62,337 nt of DNA from a virus: positions 1 through 62,337 of the IMG/VR virus record IMGVR_UViG_3300025128_000029; one strand, given 5' to 3'. Shown here piece after piece: positions 1-7,828 of this stretch. The notes beneath the pieces are model-generated. The model ran no database searches and was not told the DNA's origin. It saw only the letters and a program-made list of their open reading frames with translations. Every line of letters starts with the position of its first letter. Within the stretch, counting starts at the first letter, position 1. A program made the position numbers and the translations under genes.

Positions 1-44
1 GCAATAGTATTTCCATCTTTATCTACTATGTTTGTTGTTGCCAT
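1..44 (-). CDS. 5' end of a tail-region protein, cut by window edge
   Basis: Only the first 14 codons are present (MATTNIVDKDGNTI), read leftward and running off the window. The start ATG lies directly after the stop of the 162-residue gene upstream, which fits the tight packing of this block. Its position among fibre genes suggests a virion or tail-accessory protein. Nothing more can be said from so short a piece. Confidence 0.55.
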   Translation of the reverse strand, partial: MATTNIVDKDGNTI

Positions 45-533
45 TTAAGCCACCTTTTCTTTCTGTATGGTTAGTTCTTCGTTAATCTTCCAAGCATTTC
101 GCCATACTCTAGTGCTTGGCAGTTGTGACCTAGTACAAATAACCATTCTAGGTTTATTTGCTTTGTCGTAATCTTTCCACACATGTTGTGGAAGATCTTT
201 CATAATTAAATACTCTATAGCTCGTTCTTCTGTCATTGCCTCAATAGGCTTTGTATTGTGAAGCAAATACCCTCTTGTATGTTTAACAAAATCTGGTTTT
301 GCCTCATCCTTCTTTAACTCCCAGTATGCCTCAACTGGAGGTAAAATGCCACCCTGTAATGCACAAGCCATCCAATTAGGATCTGGGTGCGTTACTTTTG
401 CAGGTGCATCAGGTTCTTCAGGATCTTCCCATACGACACAATACTCTGTTCTATAAGGCTCTAGCTTTTCTTTCGCCCAACACAATCTTTCCCAAAGATG
501 TGTGCCTTGAAATTCTGGTGTTTCTATTGTCAT
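45..533 (-). CDS. conserved-looking tail-region protein, unknown function
   Basis: A 162-residue soluble protein rich in Trp, Glu and Lys, without signal peptide or membrane segment. It does not resemble the low-complexity Ser/Thr/Gly fibre proteins around it and may be an accessory or assembly factor for the fibres. I do not recognise the family. Its ATG overlaps the stop of the preceding gene (ATGA), and the last codons of that gene supply its ribosome site. Confidence 0.7.
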   Translation of the reverse strand: MTIETPEFQGTHLWERLCWAKEKLEPYRTEYCVVWEDPEEPDAPAKVTHPDPNWMACALQGGILPPVEAYWELKKDEAKPDFVKHTRGYLLHNTKPIEAMTEERAIEYLIMKDLPQHVWKDYDKANKPRMVICTRSQLPSTRVWRNAWKINEELTIQKEKVA

Positions 534-913
534 GCTAAATCTCCAAATACTGCACCTGATGGTTGAGTATCACCTGCACTACCATCAGTAGAACCAATAC
601 CTTTTTGTCTAACTCTAGTAGTAAGCACACCAGTAGTTAATATTATATCATTTCCTGTTGTATTAAGTGTGGCACAAGGATAGGCATAGTCATCATTTGC
701 CATATTATTAGTAAAGTTAAAATCATACGTTGAACCTGCCACATCAGTTAAAGTAGATATATTAAAATCATCTTTTAAAGTAACATCATTAGAACTCCAC
801 CATACTTTAGCAACACCATTAAAAACATAACTTGTATCAACAGACTTAACTGTACCAGACTTAACTGAATCAGATGTTGATAATGTATCAAATGCTATTG
901 TTCCGTTTGCCAT
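530..913 (-). CDS. small tail-fibre-type protein, GDLA family
   Basis: A 127-residue, Ser/Thr/Asp-rich protein predicted to be all beta. It shares a core with the products of 913-1386 and 61701-62069: a Lys-x-Trp segment, then D(S/D)FN(I/F)S, a Gly/Asp turn, and (S/N)NMA. It ends in the tetrapeptide GDLA, as those proteins do. These are most likely virion surface or fibre-associated modules made in several versions. The start overlaps the stop of the preceding gene (TAATG). Confidence 0.72.
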   Translation of the reverse strand: MANGTIAFDTLSTSDSVKSGTVKSVDTSYVFNGVAKVWWSSNDVTLKDDFNISTLTDVAGSTYDFNFTNNMANDDYAYPCATLNTTGNDIILTTGVLTTRVRQKGIGSTDGSAGDTQPSGAVFGDLA

Positions 914-1386
914 TATGCTAGGTCTCCATGTATATTATTTGATACATAATTAAGGTCTTGAGAACCTGAAGCACTTGCTCCTGCATGGTTTGCAGTTATT
1001 CTTAAAGTACTTGTTGTAACAGAGCCATCTTGTAATGGTTGAGGACTATAAACAAAAGCTGTTGTATCACCTGCTGGAGCAGCTTTACCACTTACAGTAT
1101 ATCCTTCTGCTGTAGCCATGTTACTTGTAATAGCATAAGTTGTATCTCCTGCTGCATTATCTGATTGCACAGAAAAATTAAAAGAATCAGCAACTACTGG
1201 ACTTGTTGAATCTAGTGCATAAGCAATCCATCCTTTACATAATCCTTGTTGAATACTTGTCTGTGCTGAACCCTCACCTCTAATAGTCATAGAGTTTGCA
1301 CTTGCACTTACTACAGGTGTTGAGCCAATGGTTATGGTTGTTGCAGTGGACTTGCCTGTGATTGTGTCTAGGATTACTGTACTCAT
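913..1386 (-). CDS. tail-fibre-type protein, GDLA family paralog
   Basis: This 157-residue protein begins MSTVILDTITGKS, a fibre-like N-terminus also seen in variant form in the 1673-2152 product. It carries the KGW...DSFNFS...TYAITSNMA core shared with 530-913 and 61701-62069 and ends in GDLA. The codons for GDLA include GGAGAC, a good ribosome site for the next gene, whose ATG overlaps the stop. Probably a virion fibre component; the exact location in the particle is not known. Confidence 0.72.
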   Translation of the reverse strand: MSTVILDTITGKSTATTITIGSTPVVSASANSMTIRGEGSAQTSIQQGLCKGWIAYALDSTSPVVADSFNFSVQSDNAAGDTTYAITSNMATAEGYTVSGKAAPAGDTTAFVYSPQPLQDGSVTTSTLRITANHAGASASGSQDLNYVSNNIHGDLA

Positions 1387-1388
1387 CT

Positions 1389-1673
1389 CTAACCTTTCGG
1401 ATACTTGTCTTTAACAGCTTTGATTGCAGCTTGAAATGTATCTCCACCCACACCTGCATGATACATCATGTCTAATTGTTCTGCTATTGCAGGATATTCT
1501 TCTTGTCTTTTTTCTACATATGCTATTGATGACATTTTAGTTTTTATATCTGTTTTAGATATTTCTGATGTTCCCCCTAACCATTCAATTTTACAATTAT
1601 CTATATCGTCTCCTCTAACAACAACTTCAGCTTTAGGATTAATAGCTTTTATTGCATCAATTACTTTTTTCAT
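1389..1673 (-). CDS. small tail-fibre-associated protein
   Basis: A 94-residue charged, mostly helical protein. Its C-terminal half has the pattern YPAIAEQLDMMYHAGV followed by AIKAVKDKYPK. I recognise this pattern from small proteins encoded beside phage tail fibres, where they are thought to help fibre assembly or attachment. The start overlaps the previous stop as TAATG. Role assigned by context and pattern only. Confidence 0.68.
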   Translation of the reverse strand: MKKVIDAIKAINPKAEVVVRGDDIDNCKIEWLGGTSEISKTDIKTKMSSIAYVEKRQEEYPAIAEQLDMMYHAGVGGDTFQAAIKAVKDKYPKG

Positions 1674-2152
1674 TATGCTCTTATCTCCGTAAGTTTAATT
1701 GTATAACGCTGACCATCTGTACCTGTGCTTGTTGTACCTCCAGACGCAGTTGATAAACGAAGTTTATACGTTTGTGAACTGGTTGAAGAGGGGCTATCCG
1801 TGCCGAATACAGACATAGGAGAAGAATTAGCAATCGCAGAACCAAGAACAGCTGTTGTAATAGCACTGTCTGAGGAGTCTGTTATATACAAACTAGCAAA
1901 AGCATTACTACCACCAACTACTACTTGCATCCTACTAACATATCCTTCAATATGTATTACACTATCAGTAAATTGAGGAGTTATCGAAGCAGTAATTAAG
2001 TCAGAAGCACTAGTTGAAGAAGAAGAGACAGTTGATGTAGACGTATTAATTACACTTTGTATAACATGACCACTAACATTCAACCCTAAATCAGTTGGTT
2101 TTGGCACTGAACCATTTACTTTTTGTATTGTATCTACTTTAATTGTACTCAC
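1673..2152 (-). CDS. tail-fibre-type virion protein
   Basis: A 159-residue Ser/Thr-rich protein starting MSTIKVDTIQ, followed by GHVIQSV and a run of Thr/Ser with an ITPQFTDSVIHIEG strand. It looks like a beta-rich trimer-type fibre head of the kind frequent in marine phages. Translation starts at GTG, chosen because GTGA overlaps the stop of the upstream gene and an AAGG ribosome site lies nearby. Confidence 0.7.
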   Translation of the reverse strand: MSTIKVDTIQKVNGSVPKPTDLGLNVSGHVIQSVINTSTSTVSSSSTSASDLITASITPQFTDSVIHIEGYVSRMQVVVGGSNAFASLYITDSSDSAITTAVLGSAIANSSPMSVFGTDSPSSTSSQTYKLRLSTASGGTTSTGTDGQRYTIKLTEIRA

Positions 2153-2604
2153 GATATCACCAACCTTCCACCACTATTGACAGTCAATGTAACGCTATCT
2201 GCTATTGTAAATGTTCCAGTAACTTGTGCGTTTTCTGTAGCAAGTATTGTTGTATCAATAGTTAAACTTTGTGCGTTAAGTCTAAACATACCACCATTCT
2301 TAAAGTTACCTTTGTTCTCTTCTGCAGGGGTTACATTTCCTGCAGCTAATCCAAGAAAATATACAAAAACATTACCTGTTCCACTTGAGGGTGCATCACC
2401 TGAACCAAAAGTAAGAGTAGACCCATCAGGAACAGTGTAACTAGAACTGTCTTGCACAACACCATCTACTGATACTATTATTGATTGCACATTAGATATT
2501 GATCTACCTAAAGCAAAGGTTAATGTTGAACCATTACCATTAAATCTGACTACTGAAGGTAGAGATTGAAAATTAGCAGGTACATTATTTCCTATATATG
2601 CCAT
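2149..2604 (-). CDS. tail-fibre-type virion protein (YIGN start)
   Basis: A 151-residue protein opening MAYIGNNVPANFQ, an N-terminal pattern I associate with phage fibre or virion attachment domains. A beta-rich body follows (FNGNGSTLTF, VVQDSSSYTV, GNVFVYFLG). The C-terminal third (about residues 105-151) looks like a short parallel-beta segment ending NSGGRLVIS. It starts in a TAATG overlap with the gene before it. Confidence 0.7.
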   Translation of the reverse strand: MAYIGNNVPANFQSLPSVVRFNGNGSTLTFALGRSISNVQSIIVSVDGVVQDSSSYTVPDGSTLTFGSGDAPSSGTGNVFVYFLGLAAGNVTPAEENKGNFKNGGMFRLNAQSLTIDTTILATENAQVTGTFTIADSVTLTVNSGGRLVIS

Positions 2605-2939
2605 TAGGGTGTTATCTCCATAATACTTAATACTGTATCTAAACTATTAGCAATATCACAAGAAACAGTTAAAGTATGTCCAGCTTTCATAATAATTTTA
2701 TTTCCTGCCATGAATTCAAAACTACTACCTACAGGGATAGGAATTGCTTTAGCAAGAAACACTGTTTGTCCTGCACTTAGTTTAATATTTGCTGAAATTT
2801 GACTAGTACCTGTATTACATAAAGTTAGTCCTATAACAACTGTTGATGTTACAGTTGAACCTGCTGTATAGATATTCATTCCTGTACTAGCAGAAGTGTT
2901 ACTTCCATCAAAGACAGCATTTAAAAAGGTATTAGCCAT
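2604..2939 (-). CDS. small virion protein, beta-rich
   Basis: A 111-residue beta-rich protein of alternating hydrophobic and Thr/Ser/Gly residues, with no membrane segment. It resembles small capsid- or tail-decorating proteins that phages encode near fibre genes. I do not recognise a named family. It is bounded by fibre-type genes on both sides. Confidence 0.65.
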   Translation of the reverse strand: MANTFLNAVFDGSNTSASTGMNIYTAGSTVTSTVVIGLTLCNTGTSQISANIKLSAGQTVFLAKAIPIPVGSSFEFMAGNKIIMKAGHTLTVSCDIANSLDTVLSIMEITP

Positions 2940-2948
2940 TAATTACTC

Positions 2949-3416
2949 CTATGCTACATCATCTATGAGAGCTGCCACTATTAGATTAACTACTGCGTCA
3001 CCTGTATCACCTATATCTGACGATATGGCATGTAAATTTCCAACTGTTGTATTAGGTAATCTTCCAAACCATGTTTGAGAAGGTCCGATAAACACACCAT
3101 CTGCAACATCATTAGCAGCAGTGCCTCCATCAAATACAAGATATACACCATCTCCTGTGCTAGTGTTTTTAACCAAAAGAAACTTTACTTTATCATTTGC
3201 ATGAACTGCTGTGGGTGCTGTGTCATCATCAACAGCAGTATAATCTAAAAAATACCCTGCAATTAAATCTGTGTTTGTTGCTGTACAAGAAGTTAGTTTG
3301 TAATACCATTTATCATTTGCATCATCTGGTGTAACAGTCATGCTCCCTGATATTGTTTTAGCAATTTCATCAGGTAGTATAGTTGCCTGAATTGTTACTG
3401 TAGCGTCATCTGCCAT
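2949..3416 (-). CDS. virion-associated protein, unknown family
   Basis: A 155-residue protein with an Asp/Thr-rich composition. It has an N-terminal strand (DATVTIQATILPDEIAKTI) and a middle section with many aromatic and hydrophobic strands. A clear AGGAG ribosome site precedes the ATG. It lies between two fibre genes and is likely part of the particle, perhaps a tail or decoration protein. Function unknown. Confidence 0.62.
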   Translation of the reverse strand: MADDATVTIQATILPDEIAKTISGSMTVTPDDANDKWYYKLTSCTATNTDLIAGYFLDYTAVDDDTAPTAVHANDKVKFLLVKNTSTGDGVYLVFDGGTAANDVADGVFIGPSQTWFGRLPNTTVGNLHAISSDIGDTGDAVVNLIVAALIDDVA

Positions 3417-3433
3417 TTATTTTCTCCTTTATA

Positions 3434-5374
3434 TTATCCCAAAGCTATAGCTAATGCTGTGGGGTCTTCACTACTAAACCCTTGAGCATTCATTAATGTT
3501 ATTAATCTTGATAGAGCAGCTTTTCTGTTTGTTCCTGCTCCTGCATCATCAACAATAATCAGATCAGAAGTTGTTAAATCAGCACCTATATCTGTGCCAC
3601 CATCTATTTCTAATGCAGTTAGTGCTACTTTCCCTGCTGTTGTCAATTGTGCTAATTTAGTATCAGCTATTGCTGCTCCCGAAGCTACACTTGCATTGAC
3701 AACTGCATTCGCTGCTAACTTATCTGCCGTGACGGCATCATCTGCTAAATGAGCTTCATCAATAGATCCATCAGTATAATGCTCTGAATCTAGAGCGTCA
3801 TCTGCAATTTTTGCACCTGTTACAGCATCGGCTGCAATCATAGCAGTTTCTACAGAAGTATTTGCTATCGTAACTACTCCAGCATTTGTCATAGTAACGT
3901 CACCACTCAATGCAGCAGCAGTGAATCCAGTTCCATCACCTATTAGTATTTGTGTATCTGTAACTGCTTTTGCAGAAACAACACCAGAACTGTTAGCGTC
4001 TCTCACCAATACAGTATTCGCAGCTTGGTTAGCTATTTTCGCTAATGTAACTTGAGCATCAGCAATATGAGCAGTATCTATTGATCCGTCTGTGTAATGT
4101 TCAGAATTTATAGCATCATCGGCTATCTTAGCACCAGTGATTGCATCGGCTGCTATTTTAGCAGTTGTAACTTGTAAATCACCTAGATGAGCAGTGTCTA
4201 TTGAGCCATCTGTATAATGTTCGGAATCTATAGCATCGTCTGCTATCTTAGCCCCTGTTACAGCATCGGCTGCTAGATGTGCAGTGTCTATTGATCCGTC
4301 TGTATAATGTTCGGAATCTATAGCGTCATCGGCTATCTTAGCCCCTGTTACAGCATCGGCTGCAAGTTCAGCAGTTACAACCCCACCGTCTTTAATCGTG
4401 ACAGCACCACTAGATACAGCAAAATTATCAGAACTAAATGAAGCTACACCTTTATTGCTAGTTGTAGCATCTTCTCCTGCTATCGTAACTGTTGTTCCAG
4501 TTGCTGATGTATCAATACCTTCGCCACCAGCTATAGTTAAGGTTTCACTGTCTAAATCTATATCTATTGTACCACTATCTGATGTAACATCTAAATCTTG
4601 TGCTGTTACTTGTGAATCTACATATGCTTTAATTGATTGTTGCGAAGCAATAGAAGAAGCACTGTCTGAGGACATGTTATCTTCATCTTTAAATGTTAAA
4701 GCCACACTCCCCAAAGTAAGCTGACCATCTGGAACAACTAATCCAGCAGCTCCGTTTAAAATTAAATCATCTGCTGATGTATCCCAAGTCATGTTTGCTG
4801 ATGCAGTATCACCATAAAGAATTACATCGTAACCCTGATCGTTAGCACCGACAGTTATAGTATTGTCAATTTGTACAGCACCGTCTATGTCAACTGCATC
4901 TAGGTTTGTTGTACCATCTACATCAAGATCACCATTAAAATCTGCATTACCAGCTAGAGTTAAAGTGGTAGCCATATCGACTGCACCATCTATATCAACT
5001 ACATCTAAATTAGTTGTGCCATCTACATCAAGATCACCAGCAATATCTAAATTACCACCTGCATTAAGCGAAACAGCTTTTTCGGCTGGTTGAGTACAGA
5101 AAATACTTCGTGTTCCACTTGTCCAAACAACAGCAGAATTACTATTACTAGATTCTAAAATAGCTGTTCTAGCTAAAGTATTGCCAGAACTTGCATATGT
5201 GCCAACACCTACCTCAAAATCAACACCATCAGTACAACAATAATAGGTTGTGTTTGTATTACCTATGACAGTAGAAAATGTTCTAAACCCTGTTTCAGCA
5301 CCACCTAAAGTATAATCGCCTGACCCTGTGGTTGTAGAAGTTTCCTTAACTCTATCTCCTAAAATTAAAGCCAT
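3434..5374 (-). CDS. long tail fibre with internal 30-residue repeats
   Basis: This 646-residue fibre has an N-terminal domain (about 1-100) likely to bind the tail. Next come duplicated GDLDVDGTTNLD segments (about 115-170), a middle part typical of phage fibres (YVDSQV; GVASFSSDNF), and then a repeat region (about 335-570). The repeat region has four or more copies of a 30-residue unit centred on GAKIADDAIDSEHYTDGSID. The repeats probably form a trimeric shaft. The end, with ALTALEIDGGTDIGADL, may be the tip or a chaperone-like end. The stop is followed by genes for smaller fibre proteins. Confidence 0.82.
   Translation of the reverse strand: MALILGDRVKETSTTTGSGDYTLGGAETGFRTFSTVIGNTNTTYYCCTDGVDFEVGVGTYASSGNTLARTAILESSNSNSAVVWTSGTRSIFCTQPAEKAVSLNAGGNLDIAGDLDVDGTTNLDVVDIDGAVDMATTLTLAGNADFNGDLDVDGTTNLDAVDIDGAVQIDNTITVGANDQGYDVILYGDTASANMTWDTSADDLILNGAAGLVVPDGQLTLGSVALTFKDEDNMSSDSASSIASQQSIKAYVDSQVTAQDLDVTSDSGTIDIDLDSETLTIAGGEGIDTSATGTTVTIAGEDATTSNKGVASFSSDNFAVSSGAVTIKDGGVVTAELAADAVTGAKIADDAIDSEHYTDGSIDTAHLAADAVTGAKIADDAIDSEHYTDGSIDTAHLGDLQVTTAKIAADAITGAKIADDAINSEHYTDGSIDTAHIADAQVTLAKIANQAANTVLVRDANSSGVVSAKAVTDTQILIGDGTGFTAAALSGDVTMTNAGVVTIANTSVETAMIAADAVTGAKIADDALDSEHYTDGSIDEAHLADDAVTADKLAANAVVNASVASGAAIADTKLAQLTTAGKVALTALEIDGGTDIGADLTTSDLIIVDDAGAGTNRKAALSRLITLMNAQGFSSEDPTALAIALG
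3720..4375 (-). repeat. tandem and dispersed ~90-bp coding repeats in tail fibre
   Basis: Copies of a roughly 90-bp unit encode (A)ADAVTGAKIADDAIDSEHY followed by TDGSIDTAHL. Two copies are in direct tandem, a third differs at a few codons, and a fourth lies nearer the C-terminus. DNA identity between the tandem copies is high, so slippage or recombination could change fibre length. Confidence 0.75.
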
Positions 5375-6226
5375 TTATGTTCTCCGAGACTGAGGTAACC
5401 CTCTTCTATACGCATCAGCATTTTCTCGTGCTTCTGCTAAATCTTTTAATCTTGCCACACTTTCTAAAAACCTACCATTATATAAATCTAATATATCTTT
5501 TTCACCTTTTAAGTAAGTATAAGCTTCAAATAACGATCCGTAAAGTAAAGCATTTTTTGCATTTTCACTTAACCATGTGACTGTAGTATCAGATCCTATT
5601 GCCGAAATAGTAGTCGTTGCACCACTACTTGAACCTGTAATCGTTTCTCCAACTGTAAAAGTTCCTGTGGGAACAACAACTATCGCTGAAGTAGTAGTCG
5701 GTTTGCTATTTAATGTAGTTGTTTGACCACTACTTGCACCTGTAATCGTTTCTCCATCTGTGAAGCTACTACTTAACGCAAGAGTTAAAGTTATTGTACT
5801 TTTAGTTAAACTCGTTGGTCTATAATAATAATGTAATTCTAACGCATACCCAGAATTAGGGGTAGGGGCTACTATAAAATGGTCTACATCAAAGCGTGCA
5901 TAATATTTAGGAAGACCTGTAGTAGAAGCACTCGGAGTATAGTCTCTTAAAAAGTTTACGTCTTTTTCAAGCAAAAAAGTTTCTGAACCAGAAGTCGTTA
6001 TCTGTAAAGAAAAAGGGGCAAGCAAATCACTAGGTACAGTTAAGTATTGGTCTGAAGAAGTAAAAGCCCCTGTTACATTTTTTCTAAAATATTCTAAATC
6101 GACTGATTTAAATAATCTTTCTTCAGCAGAAAATATGAAGTCAGGTAAATGAGTAATAAAACTACTTTCTTCTGTCTCAGTATAATCTTTTATTGCTGTT
6201 TTTAATTGTGTGTATGTATAACTCAT
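5375..6226 (-). CDS. virion connector or adaptor-like protein
   Basis: A 283-residue protein. The N-terminal 150 residues include SFITHLPDFIFSAEERLFK and a PTPNSGYALELHYYYRP strand, a layout I know from marine podovirus-like genomes beside the gp4-like adaptor. Between about residues 155 and 215 there is a duplicated GETITG(A/S)SSG(Q/A)TTT element, and the C-terminus is helical (LYGSLFEAYTYLKGEKDI). It probably belongs to the head-tail connector or tail. Stop and start overlap neighbours; its final codons CGGAGA act as ribosome site for the fibre gene. Confidence 0.68.
   Translation of the reverse strand: MSYTYTQLKTAIKDYTETEESSFITHLPDFIFSAEERLFKSVDLEYFRKNVTGAFTSSDQYLTVPSDLLAPFSLQITTSGSETFLLEKDVNFLRDYTPSASTTGLPKYYARFDVDHFIVAPTPNSGYALELHYYYRPTSLTKSTITLTLALSSSFTDGETITGASSGQTTTLNSKPTTTSAIVVVPTGTFTVGETITGSSSGATTTISAIGSDTTVTWLSENAKNALLYGSLFEAYTYLKGEKDILDLYNGRFLESVARLKDLAEARENADAYRRGLPQSRRT
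5609..5765. repeat. duplicated coding segment (~48 bp, two copies)
   Basis: Two near-identical stretches around 5609-5660 and 5714-5765 share the run ctgtaatcgtttctcca. They encode the two GETITG(A/S)SSG segments of the connector-like protein. This looks like an internal duplication of a small beta unit. Confidence 0.6.
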
Positions 6227-6726
6227 TATCCCACCACCGTTACTGGACCTGCTGTTGCGATAGTTCCTCCACCTTTTGTGTTTGCTAAAGTTGCTGTTTC
6301 ACCATTAGCAGAAAAAGTATAAGAATCATCATTTACTTTGGTTATACTATATCCTGTCGCTTGTTGTAAAACAGATATTGTAAATCCAGCAAAAGGTTTT
6401 ACATTTCTAAAGCGAACCACATCATCAGTATCTCTACCATGATTTTTCTCAGTAACTGTAATAGTTGCTGTACCTATAGAACTTGAAGTAAAAGGGTTAG
6501 GTACTAACAATCTTTCTATAGCTACCTCCGTTCGATCTACTCTAGCATTATACAAAGCTTGAGGTTCAAAAGGAGGTTTTCTAGGGGTTAATTGGGGGTG
6601 TTTTTCTTCGTATTCAGATCTATGGACAATAAAACCATTCCACTCTTTTACTTTTTCTCTAAAAGGAAAGGCAAATCCACTACGGTCGGAAATAAATTTA
6701 GCTTTTTTACCAAGTGCAAATTTCAT
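6226..6726 (-). CDS. virion protein with HG-x-GD-type beta domain
   Basis: A 166-residue protein. Residues 1-75 include GFAFPFREKVKEWNGF and PPFEPQ, a pattern seen next to the P22 gp4-like adaptor in related phages. Residues about 84-140 form a beta domain with TITVTEKNHGRDTDDVVRF and an SYTF strand. A similar domain is inserted in the gp10-like hub at 55774-57882. Likely located at the portal or tail interface. Stop and start overlap both neighbours (ATGA and TAATG). Confidence 0.68.
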   Translation of the reverse strand: MKFALGKKAKFISDRSGFAFPFREKVKEWNGFIVHRSEYEEKHPQLTPRKPPFEPQALYNARVDRTEVAIERLLVPNPFTSSSIGTATITVTEKNHGRDTDDVVRFRNVKPFAGFTISVLQQATGYSITKVNDDSYTFSANGETATLANTKGGGTIATAGPVTVVG

Positions 6727-7391
6727 ATCAATCCATAATAAGTTGTACTAGGGGTTAAACTTAAACTTGCTCTATCCCTATCTTCAGCAGCAGCTCTTTC
6801 AAACTCTTCTTCATAAACTGCTTTTAATATTTTAATTCTATCTGGAGCTCTTTTCATAGCTAAATAATAAGCTAATCCTGCTGTTAAACAAGGATAAAAC
6901 CTAAAAGGCACATCAACAGTATTCACAGAAGCATCAGCATCTTGTATTCTAGTTAAAGCATCATAATATAAAACATCTGTACTGTTTTCTGGAGCTGACC
7001 ATATTTTTAAGTTAGGAGTTATCTGCCTATCTAAAAAGAACTGACTTGGTCTACCTGTAGTCGTTTTAGAAGGTAAATTAATATAATCATCCCTACTTAT
7101 TCTTGTCATAGAATAATCTATATTACTTCTTCTAACAACCATACTAAGGATATCTATCACATCAGCTCCTAATGTATAATCTACATCATTAGCTGTAAGA
7201 GCCTGTGTTCTTTGTGTAATAGTCCATTGATTTAAACCTCTGTTAGCCCAGTCTGCAAATAATAAATTCATAGAACGTCTGGCTGACCTTAAATCATACC
7301 CTGTGCGAATCTCAATTCCACATCTTTCAAATGCTTCTTCAATGTATTCAGCTACATCTATTTCAAAATCTACAGAACTTGAAGTTGCCAT
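6723..7391 (-). CDS. head-tail adaptor, P22 gp4-like
   Basis: A 222-residue, largely helical protein. The N-terminal part reads EEAFERCGIEIRTGYDL, then SARRSMNLLFADWANRGLN, the signature of gp4-type tail accessory factors that plug onto the portal ring in short-tailed phages. The length is typical for this family. The C-terminus (APDRIKILKAVYEEEFERA) is a helix rich in charge. Its place just after the capsid and small basic genes fits a head-completion role. Confidence 0.78.
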   Translation of the reverse strand: MATSSSVDFEIDVAEYIEEAFERCGIEIRTGYDLRSARRSMNLLFADWANRGLNQWTITQRTQALTANDVDYTLGADVIDILSMVVRRSNIDYSMTRISRDDYINLPSKTTTGRPSQFFLDRQITPNLKIWSAPENSTDVLYYDALTRIQDADASVNTVDVPFRFYPCLTAGLAYYLAMKRAPDRIKILKAVYEEEFERAAAEDRDRASLSLTPSTTYYGLI

Positions 7392-7394
7392 TTG

Positions 7395-7517
7395 TTAAGC
7401 CTTTTTCATTACTTTTTTCTTTTTACCCAACTTTTTAAAATCTGCTCCTGTTATTTTATTTCTGGGAGAAGCCATACTAGCTAACTTTTTTTGTTTAGGA
7501 GATAATTTCTTAACCAT
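7395..7517 (-). CDS. tiny Lys-rich protein (40 aa)
   Basis: MVKKLSPKQKKLASMASPRN begins this 40-residue protein, which ends in a run of Lys. About a third of the residues are Lys or Arg. Its ATG follows immediately after the TAA of the 38-residue gene upstream. Similar very short basic genes sit at this place in many marine phage genomes; they may be virion-internal or DNA-binding. Function unknown. Confidence 0.65.
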   Translation of the reverse strand: MVKKLSPKQKKLASMASPRNKITGADFKKLGKKKKVMKKA

Positions 7518-7634
7518 TTACTTTTCCTTTCTGGGTCTTCCTCGACCTCTTTTCATAGGGGTCTCATTTATTTTACTACATTGGCATATCTTTGGAAAAA
7601 AAGATAAAACCCATTTATAAAATTTTGTTACCAT
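7518..7634 (-). CDS. tiny protein with AT-hook-like end (38 aa)
   Basis: A 38-residue product: a hydrophobic/aromatic N-terminal half (FYKWVLSFFPKICQC), then a basic tail reading MKRGRGRPRKEK. The RGRP core flanked by basic residues matches the AT-hook minor-groove-binding motif. The gene touches both neighbours without a gap. Role unknown; DNA binding inside the capsid or in the infected cell is an inference. Confidence 0.6.
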   Translation of the reverse strand: MVTKFYKWVLSFFPKICQCSKINETPMKRGRGRPRKEK

Positions 7635-7636
7635 AT

Positions 7637-7828
7637 CTAAGCCTTTTTAGTTACTTTTTTCTTCTTTTTCTTTTTAGGAAACCCTGCTTTCATATTGGCA
7701 TAAGCTTCTTTAGAAATAGTACTATTCTTTTTTGATCTAGAAATACCTTTTTTCTTTCTTTTATTAATGTTCGCATATAGTCCTGGTTTACTCACTTGCT
7801 TCTCCATGTTTCCTCGTGTCATAGCCAT
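7637..7828 (-). CDS. small basic phage protein (63 aa)
   Basis: I place the start at the ATG within TAATG (MAMTRGNMEKQ), not at an upstream in-frame GTG, because this overlaps the stop of the preceding gene. The protein contains GLYANINKRKKKGISR and a C-terminal run of Lys. This pattern is recurrent in marine phages near structural genes. It is likely a DNA- or RNA-binding or capsid-internal protein, but this is not established. Confidence 0.7.
   Translation of the reverse strand: MAMTRGNMEKQVSKPGLYANINKRKKKGISRSKKNSTISKEAYANMKAGFPKKKKKKKVTKKA

Noticed and set aside
1725-2440. Plus-strand open frames opposite the fibre genes, also at 4398-5093 and many other places.
   Set aside because: They mirror Ser/Thr/Ala-rich fibre codons, lack ribosome sites and have repetitive hydrophobic composition.
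3720-4375. Repeats that could be taken for a CRISPR-like array.
   Set aside because: The repeats are in frame, 90 bp long, without unique spacers, and encode fibre residues.
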